Below are positions 59,072-64,000 of a stretch of DNA of 64,000 nt, piece by piece. Location: positions 62,001 to 126,000 of the forward strand of contig NZ_NPKT01000010.1 in the NCBI RefSeq assembly GCF_008329565.1, read 5' to 3'. The notes beneath the pieces are model-generated. The model did no database searches. It was not told the origin of the DNA and was given only the letters and a program-made list of their open reading frames with translations. Each line of letters opens with the position of its first letter. Position 1 is the first letter of the stretch. The position numbers and the translations under genes were made by a program. The stretch comes from Mycolicibacterium sp. P1-5 (lineage in GTDB: Bacteria; Actinomycetota; Actinomycetes; Mycobacteriales; Mycobacteriaceae).

Positions 59072-59509
59072 ATGACGAAGTTCATCGGACTCGGAATCGG
59101 AGCCGTTTGCCTCGGTGTGATGTCGCTGACCCTCGGATCGGGTGTCGCATTCGCTGATGCCTACGCCGGGCAGTCGTATTCGGATGCGTCCAAAGCCATC
59201 AGCAGCGCCGGACAGAAGGCCGTCATCGCCACGTCCGTCGGAGACTCGCTTAGCCAGGGCGACTGCATGGTGACCCGCTCACAGAAGGCGGACTGGCTCA
59301 AAGGCGACAACTTCTCCGCAGTCAAAGACACCGTGCTCCTCTATTTGAATTGCAACGCCAAACTCGCCACGGCCGGCCAGTCCGGTAACTCGCTGGGCAG
59401 CCCGGAAGGCCGTGCAGAGAAGGCAGCGGAGGAGCAGCAGGCCGCCAAGGAGGCTGCCGCCGCCCAGCAGAGCCAATCGAGCGAACTGGCCACCCCCGGC
59501 GGCAACTGA
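59072..59509 (+). CDS. Secreted mycobacterial protein with Ala/Gln-rich tail
   Basis: The 145-residue product has a signal peptide (1-29, GVAFADA), a small domain (YAGQSYSDASKAISSAGQKAVIATSVGDSLSQGDCMVTRSQ) resembling a PASTA-like or mycobacterial exported fold, with two cysteines (DCMV and LNCN), and a helical Ala/Glu/Gln-rich tail (AEKAAEEQQAAKEAAAAQQ). A GGAGG site supports the ATG. Function unknown. Confidence 0.8.
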   Translation: MTKFIGLGIGAVCLGVMSLTLGSGVAFADAYAGQSYSDASKAISSAGQKAVIATSVGDSLSQGDCMVTRSQKADWLKGDNFSAVKDTVLLYLNCNAKLATAGQSGNSLGSPEGRAEKAAEEQQAAKEAAAAQQSQSSELATPGGN

Positions 59510-59516
59510 CGATCCG

Positions 59517-59536
59517 CGCGCCGGCTTGCCGGCGCG
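59517..59536 (+). terminator. Hairpin after the secreted-protein gene
   Basis: An 8-bp stem (CGCGCCGG and its complement) with a 4-nt loop begins 7 nt after the stop codon. It separates the secreted-protein and amidase transcripts. Confidence 0.6.
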
Positions 59537-59556
59537 TTCGCCGGCGGCGAGGATCC

Positions 59557-61032
59557 GTGACAATGGATTCCACACTCGCCGCTGAACTCGCCGATCTCGA
59601 CGCCATCGGGCAGGCGGCCCTTGCCGCTTCCGGACAGGTGTCCGCCGCCGAATTGCTCGACGCGGCGATCTCGAGACTGGAAGCCGCCCGCGGCCTCAAT
59701 GCCGTGATCACCGACTTGTTCGAACGTGGGCGCGATCAAGCGGTCGCCATCGACCAGGCAGGCACGCTGCGCACCGGGGCCGCAGGGCCGGTGGCCGGAG
59801 TTCCCTTTCTGCTCAAGGATCTTGGAGCGTCGCTGGCGGGAGCCCGTGAGGCGATGGGTTCGCGCGCCCTGCGCAATCACATCGCCCCGCACACGGCGTG
59901 GATCGTCGAGCGCTATCTGGCGGCCGGCCTGGTGGTGTTCGGCAAGACCAATACCCCGGAATGGGGCAATCACTGCACTACCGAACCGACGCTGTTCGGC
60001 CGCACCGCCAACCCATGGGCGCCGGTCATAACACCGGGTGGTTCCAGCGGCGGGTCGGCTTCGGCCGTGGCCGCCGGAGTCGTGCCGGCCGCCTCGGGCG
60101 GCGACGGCACCGGGTCGATCCGGGTGCCCGCCTCGTGCTGCGGACTGGTCGGACTCAAACCACGCCGGGCGCGCACGTCGTTCGCACCGTCCGGTCAGCT
60201 GCTCGAGGGATTGGCGGTCGAGCATGCGCTGACCCGCACCGTCCGCGACAGTGCCGCGCTGCTCGATGTGGTCACCGGCGGCGCGCCGGGCGATCCGTAC
60301 AACGCGCCGTTGCCTGCTCAGGGGTTACTGCAGGCACTCGGTCAACCACCGGCACCGCAGCGGATCCTGATCGCCACACAGTCCCCTTTCCCGGCGCCGC
60401 GGACCGACGCGCGTGTCGCGGCCGCTGTGGAATCCGCCGGGCGCGCACTGGAATCAGCCGGCCATCACGTCGCACCGGGAGCGCCGTCGTTCGACGCCGA
60501 CGCCGTCGCCAACGCGATCGCCATCCTGCACAACGTCAGCAACGTGCAGCTGTACAACTTCGCGGAGTCCCACCTCGGCCGTGCGCCCCGCGAGGACGAG
60601 TTCGAACCCAGCAGCTGGGTGATGATGCGCGAGGGCTTCACCACCTCCGGTGTCGACTACGCCGATGCCATCGAAGCCATTCACGGCCAGACCCGCCAAT
60701 TCGTCGCGGGAATGGGTGCCCACGACGTCCTGTTGGTTCCGACGTTGCTGGCGCCGCCGCCGCACTACGGCATTCTGAATCAACCCCGCGGCACCACCCG
60801 GGCGTTCTTCGATGTCGAGTTCGCACACACGGGCTGGACCACGATGGCCAACGTGACCGGCTGGGCTGCGATCTCACTACCGCTGGCGACCACCGAGGAC
60901 GGGCTGCCGATCGGTGTTCAGCTGATGGCGCCCGAGGAAACCGTTCTGCTGCAGCTGGCGGCTCAGCTCGAGCGGGCGATTCCGTGGGCTCAGCGGCGCC
61001 CGCGGGGATGGTTGGGCGCGCCCGGGGCCTGA
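59557..61032 (+). CDS. Amidase-signature family hydrolase
   Basis: The 491-residue enzyme has the full Ser-cisSer-Lys triad: K87 (FLLKDLG), S163 (GGSSGGS) and S187 ([10 protein letters not shown]). It hydrolyses carboxamides; the substrate is not predictable (aliphatic, peptide or aryl amides). GTG 59557 or ATG 59563 may be the start; neither has a good ribosome site. It is not part of a GatCAB set, since no gatB or gatC lies nearby. Confidence 0.87.
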   Translation: MTMDSTLAAELADLDAIGQAALAASGQVSAAELLDAAISRLEAARGLNAVITDLFERGRDQAVAIDQAGTLRTGAAGPVAGVPFLLKDLGASLAGAREAMGSRALRNHIAPHTAWIVERYLAAGLVVFGKTNTPEWGNHCTTEPTLFGRTANPWAPVITPGGSSGGSASAVAAGVVPAASGGDGTGSIRVPASCCGLVGLKPRRARTSFAPSGQLLEGLAVEHALTRTVRDSAALLDVVTGGAPGDPYNAPLPAQGLLQALGQPPAPQRILIATQSPFPAPRTDARVAAAVESAGRALESAGHHVAPGAPSFDADAVANAIAILHNVSNVQLYNFAESHLGRAPREDEFEPSSWVMMREGFTTSGVDYADAIEAIHGQTRQFVAGMGAHDVLLVPTLLAPPPHYGILNQPRGTTRAFFDVEFAHTGWTTMANVTGWAAISLPLATTEDGLPIGVQLMAPEETVLLQLAAQLERAIPWAQRRPRGWLGAPGA

Positions 61033-61100
61033 GCCCCTTTGCTGCGGCGGTCCGCCTTCGAACCGAACCGCACAGTGGCCACTCAACGGCGTGAGACACT

Positions 61101-62021
61101 GTGCCGATGGTTGTCTCTATCGCGCGTCCCAAGTTGGAAGGCAATATCGCCGTCTCCGAGGACCGCCAAATCGGTTTCGCCGAATTCGGCTCCGCCCGGG
61201 GCCGGGCGATTTTCTGGCTGCACGGAACGCCCGGAGCTCGGCGCCAGATCCCCGTGGAAGCGCGCGTGTTCGCCGAACAGAACCACATCCGGCTCATCGG
61301 GGTCGACCGGCCGGGAATCGGGTCCTCCACCCCGTACCAGTATGAGAACGTGTTGGCGTTTTCGAAGGACCTGGCGATCATCGCCGACACCCTCGGGGTC
61401 GACAAGATGGCGGTGGTGGGGCTGTCCGGCGGTGGCCCGTACACGCTGGCCTGCGCGACCGCGATGCCCGACCGGATCGTGGCCGCCGCCGTGCTGGGTG
61501 GGGTGGCCCCGACCGTCGGGCCCGAAGCCATCAAGGGCGGCTTGATGAAGGTGGGCGCGGCTGCGGCCCCGATCATCGAGGTCGCCGGCGCTCCATTGCG
61601 TCTCGCGGCCGTCAGCCTGATCCGGCTCATCAAGCCGGTCGCCGAGCCCGCCCTCTACATCTACGCCGGCATCTCCCCCGAGGGCGACCGCAAGATGCTG
61701 GTGCGCCCGGAATTCAAGGCGATGTTCCTCGACGACCTGCTCAACGGCAGCCGCAAGCAGCTGGCGGCGCCACTTGCCGACATCGTGGTGTTCGCCCGCG
61801 ACTGGGGTTTCCGGCTCGACGAGGTGAAGGTGCCTGTTCGCTGGTGGCACGGCGACAAAGACCACATCGTCCCGTTCGCGCACGGGCAGCACGTGGTGTC
61901 CCTGCTGCCCGACGCCGAGCTTCACCCGCTGGCCGGCGAGAGCCATCTGGCGGGCCTGGGCCGCGCCGAGGATATTTTGCGCACCATGCTCGAGCTCTGG
62001 GATCGCGACGAGAAGGCTTGA
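61101..62021 (+). CDS. Alpha/beta hydrolase
   Basis: The 306-residue protein has FWLHGTPGARRQ (oxyanion region), the nucleophile elbow VVGLSGGGPYT, WWHGDKDHIVPF with the acid, and LAGESHLAGLG with the histidine. This is the fold of epoxide hydrolases, esterases and lactonases. Substrate unknown. The GTG 61101 start lacks a ribosome site; ATG 61107 is equally possible. It converges on the secreted-protein gene. Confidence 0.82.
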   Translation: MPMVVSIARPKLEGNIAVSEDRQIGFAEFGSARGRAIFWLHGTPGARRQIPVEARVFAEQNHIRLIGVDRPGIGSSTPYQYENVLAFSKDLAIIADTLGVDKMAVVGLSGGGPYTLACATAMPDRIVAAAVLGGVAPTVGPEAIKGGLMKVGAAAAPIIEVAGAPLRLAAVSLIRLIKPVAEPALYIYAGISPEGDRKMLVRPEFKAMFLDDLLNGSRKQLAAPLADIVVFARDWGFRLDEVKVPVRWWHGDKDHIVPFAHGQHVVSLLPDAELHPLAGESHLAGLGRAEDILRTMLELWDRDEKA

Positions 62022-62045
62022 CCAGCAAGCTAAGTCAATGACAAC

Positions 62046-62082
62046 GCCCGCGCCGCGCGGTTTGATCCGGCGCGACGCGGGC
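62046..62082. terminator. Bidirectional hairpin terminator
   Basis: Thirteen-base arms (62046-62058 and 62070-62082) pair with one mismatch around a T-containing loop, in the 75-bp gap between two convergent genes, so it can serve both. Confidence 0.7.
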
Positions 62083-62096
62083 ATCGGATGTCTGAG

Positions 62097-62621
62097 TCAG
62101 ACGCCTAGTTGGCTCTTGATCAACCCGTCCTGCTTCTGGCCGAACTCGATCACCAGATCGTTGGGCGCCGGGTCGGCGACGGGACCCGAGAACTCCACTG
62201 AGGAAGCGGCATTGCCTTCGGTGAAATAGAGAACGCTCAGCGACCGCGTGCCATCTGGGGATGTCCCGGTGATCAGCTGTCCGCCCTGTCCGACCGGAGC
62301 GGCCACCGACTTCTGATTGGCGACCGGCGTGGCGGCCTGCGCCGAACTGATCGCACCGGCGGCGGCACCCGGATCGCCCAGCACCCATACGGTTTCCGTG
62401 ATCGTGCGCCCGTCACGATGTGAGTAGACGGTCATGGCGCCGGGCTGACCGCCGGGATTGAGGGTCGGCGGGCCCGCGGTATAGGCCAGCGAGTCGGTCA
62501 CCACATTCGGATCGATCAATAAGACGGTGTAATCACCGGGGTCGGCAGATGCCAGGCCGGCAAGCGACATGCTGGCCGATAACAGAGCGGCGGTCAGACC
62601 GCCGACACAACGAGAGTTCAT
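62097..62621 (-). CDS. Secreted protein of unknown function
   Basis: The 174-residue product has a signal peptide (1-26, LAGLASA) and a mature domain with TVLLIDPNVVTDSLAYTAGPPTLNPGGQPG, SHRDGRTITETVWVLGDP and LSVLYFTEGNAASSVEFSGP. There are no cysteines in the mature part. The wording is typical of mycobacterial exported proteins; I cannot name the family. Confidence 0.75.
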   Translation of the reverse strand: MNSRCVGGLTAALLSASMSLAGLASADPGDYTVLLIDPNVVTDSLAYTAGPPTLNPGGQPGAMTVYSHRDGRTITETVWVLGDPGAAAGAISSAQAATPVANQKSVAAPVGQGGQLITGTSPDGTRSLSVLYFTEGNAASSVEFSGPVADPAPNDLVIEFGQKQDGLIKSQLGV

Positions 62622-62677
62622 ATTCGATGTCGTCCGTTCAGGGAAGGAGTGAATGGCGGGTTATTCGTCGTAAGCGA

Positions 62678-62905
62678 TCAGCACGGGTAGCAACCCCACC
62701 CCCGCCAGCCGTCACGCCAGAAAAAGCCCGCCCCACAACCCCTGTTACCCGTTCCCCCTTGGCAATCCAGCGCGGTGATGACCGGCGAATGCCCCGGGCC
62801 GTACGGCGAGGGATTGGTGGTTGACGCGGCACTGGCGAACTGTGCACCCGCCAATGAACCGGCAATCATGCCGGCGGCGGCAATACCCATGATGATTTTT
62901 CGCAC
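62678..62905 (-). CDS. Small secreted cysteine-rich protein
   Basis: The 75-residue precursor has a signal peptide (1-26, FASA) and a mature part of about 49 residues with four cysteines and many Gly and Trp: LDCQGGTGNRGCGAGFFWRD and WGCYPC at the very end. Two disulfides are likely. A GGGGGAAG site lies 5 nt before GTG 62905. No known family. The size and cysteine pattern recall small exported effector or bacteriocin-like peptides, but that is a guess. Confidence 0.65.
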   Translation of the reverse strand: MRKIIMGIAAAGMIAGSLAGAQFASAASTTNPSPYGPGHSPVITALDCQGGTGNRGCGAGFFWRDGWRGWGCYPC

Positions 62906-63162
62906 GGAAGCTTCCCCCGATTCGGGTCGCGCTGAATAGGACCGTCATACGGTACGTGAGCTAATGCGCCAAACGCGGTAATTCCGACGGAGTCGTATAT
63001 CGAGGTCTCGCGAGCTGACTCTGGTTCATGTCCTATGCCCCCATTGCCATGGGCCAGAAGTCCCTATGGGCGGACGAAATAACAGGAGAAGCTGGTCCGC
63101 AGTAATGGGGGTCGCGGGTGTATGACGGACATGTCAGTGCACCGCCGCAGAAAGGTGCAGCA
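62906..63162. other. Intergenic region, nothing firm
   Basis: This divergent gap contains the ribosome site of the leftward secreted-protein gene and the AAAGGTG site of the rightward gene. Several short A/T stretches could be promoter boxes. I see no clear RNA gene or repeat. Confidence 0.4.
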
Positions 63163-63420
63163 ATGAATGAAGTCCTTGCAGAACGCAATTACGCCTGGCG
63201 AATGATCCGCGCCGCGCGGATATCCCATGCCGACCGGGTGAGCGCCATTGCGGTTGAGAACCGCCGTATCGACGTCGGCCTGCTGATCAGCGAAGCCCTG
63301 GAAGCCGGTCTGGGTCGCGACGAGGTCATCGTCGAGCTGGCCGACCTGGGGGCGCGCATGTATGCGCTGTGCAACCCGGATGAGTTGGTCGCCGCGGACG
63401 CCGAAAGCTGTCTGGCTTAA
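63163..63420 (+). CDS. Small soluble protein of unknown function
   Basis: The 85-residue protein from ATG 63163 ([24 protein letters not shown]...) is helical with charged faces and two cysteines near the C-terminus. An AAAGGTG site supports the start. The TAA stop overlaps the convergent cinA stop. Family not recognised. Confidence 0.6.
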   Translation: MNEVLAERNYAWRMIRAARISHADRVSAIAVENRRIDVGLLISEALEAGLGRDEVIVELADLGARMYALCNPDELVAADAESCLA

Positions 63421-64000
63421 CCTAATCCGAGCAGCGTGCGGTGCAGCAGGTGCATGGCCACCGTGGTGGACCGCTCTCTGATGTCGGCGCGCTCACCGGG
63501 CAGCCGAACCGAGCGGCTCACCGTCGTCCCGTCGCCCAGCATCACGCAAAACCACACGGTGCCTACCGGTTTGGCTTCCGTTCCGCCACCGGGCCCCGCG
63601 ATACCGGTAATGGCAACCGCAGTGTCTGCGCCGAAACAGCGCAACGCTCCGGTTGCCATCGCCTCGGCGACTTCCTGTGAGACCGCGCCGTGGGAGTCGA
63701 TGAGCGCCCGGTCGACCCCCAGCACATCCACCTTCGCCTCATTCGCGTAGGCGACCACCGCACCCGCGACGTATGCCGAGGAACCGGCCTGATCGGTGAG
63801 GCGGGCCGCCAGCAGGCCGGCCGTACAGGACTCCGCAGTCGCGATGCGCCGCCCCACCAGCAGCCGAGCGAGAAGCTCATCGATCAGCGAACCGTCCTCG
63901 GAGAACACCACTTCGCCGTGCCGCGCTCGAATCAGGTCCATCAGCCGCGCGTAGGCCGGGGCGCTGTGCGGCTCGTAGCGAGTGACCATCTCCACCTCGC
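63417..64000 (-). CDS. cinA: CinA C-terminal (nicotinamide-nucleotide amidohydrolase) domain, N-terminus beyond window
   Basis: The frame is open at the right edge. The 194 codons present include a linker ([24 protein letters not shown]) and the PncC/CinA-C domain: [49 protein letters not shown] and [20 protein letters not shown]. This domain deamidates nicotinamide mononucleotide. The linker is that of full-length CinA, so the missing part is probably the MoCF-like domain, not a separate start at GTG 63995. Confidence 0.88.
   Translation of the reverse strand, partial: EVEMVTRYEPHSAPAYARLMDLIRARHGEVVFSEDGSLIDELLARLLVGRRIATAESCTAGLLAARLTDQAGSSAYVAGAVVAYANEAKVDVLGVDRALIDSHGAVSQEVAEAMATGALRCFGADTAVAITGIAGPGGGTEAKPVGTVWFCVMLGDGTTVSRSVRLPGERADIRERSTTVAMHLLHRTLLGLG

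Noticed and set aside
63417..63995. A stand-alone PncC protein starting at GTG 63995
   Set aside because: The frame stays open to the window edge and the residues before the domain look like the linker of full-length CinA, so a truncated partial gene is more likely.

Overview
The window is chromosomal DNA from a mycobacterium, most likely an environmental or fast-growing Mycobacterium/Mycolicibacterium. The evidence is a strong third-position GC bias, a furA-katG pair, an LpqH-type 19-kDa lipoprotein, an MPT53/DsbE homologue beside its CcdA-like partner, a RipD-like NlpC/P60 protein, a DUF4193 zinc-ribbon protein, a fatty-acyl-AMP ligase, and many leaderless genes whose TANNNT -10 box lies 6-7 nt before the start codon. 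No rRNA, tRNA, insertion sequence, phage gene or CRISPR array was recognised. The window looks like core and lineage-specific chromosome, not a mobile island.

Layout. 1-1931: a secreted carbohydrate-binding protein running off the left edge. 2242-7934: lipid-linked genes (crotonase, FAAL with a secreted PheC-like protein, thioesterase, HSL-type esterase) and a DUF4193 protein. 7924-10336: RipD-like protein, a membrane protein and an FNT channel. 10344-14914: a PucR regulator divergent from an mmsA-type dehydrogenase and an omega-aminotransferase, which look like an amino-acid/amine catabolic unit. 14934-19024: oxidoreductases (acyl-CoA dehydrogenase-like, Zn alcohol dehydrogenase, aldehyde dehydrogenase). 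19081-21265: ABC-2-like permease, MOSC protein, small membrane protein. 21308-23161: a MenC-like pseudoenzyme downstream of a non-canonical MTHFR. 23590-26307: furA-katG with operator and terminator. 26447-28137: small exported protein and the CcdA/MPT53 oxidative-folding pair. 28248-31224: a translationally coupled tetR-DUF1214-sulfotransferase operon with a palindromic operator. 31197-36475: Mug glycosylase, aldo-keto reductase, membrane-anchored Mrr nuclease, luciferase-like monooxygenase, STAS protein, homocysteine methyltransferase, secreted protein.

36494-39657: acidic protein, aldose epimerase, small proteins, and a YeiH exporter preceded by a 46-residue membrane protein. 39761-42978: CDP-diacylglycerol pyrophosphatase, an HTH-TOBE regulator fused by overlap to an orphan modA, and a nucleotide pyrophosphatase. 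42992-46439: an intact PAS-PAS-GGDEF protein and a degenerate membrane GGDEF protein around yaaA. 46443-47958: SnoaL-like protein and agmatinase-like ureohydrolase. 47952-54182: the most unusual locus, with a TPR protein coupled to a CHAT-family protease and, next door, a coupled pair of unrecognised proteins plus a single-pass membrane protein. 54283-55850: LpqH-like lipoprotein and a DUF559 nuclease-fold gene bracketed by a 50-bp imperfect direct repeat. 55869-64000: amidohydrolase divergent from an AraC regulator, an apparently split helical ORF, secreted proteins, amidase, alpha/beta hydrolase and the C-terminal part of cinA.

Best candidates for undescribed biology are the TPR/CHAT locus, the repeat-flanked DUF559 module, the MenC-like protein that has lost its catalytic residues, and the secreted PheC-like dehydratase translated directly after an acyl-AMP ligase. 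All names come from reading the sequence and from memory of protein families. No database search was made.
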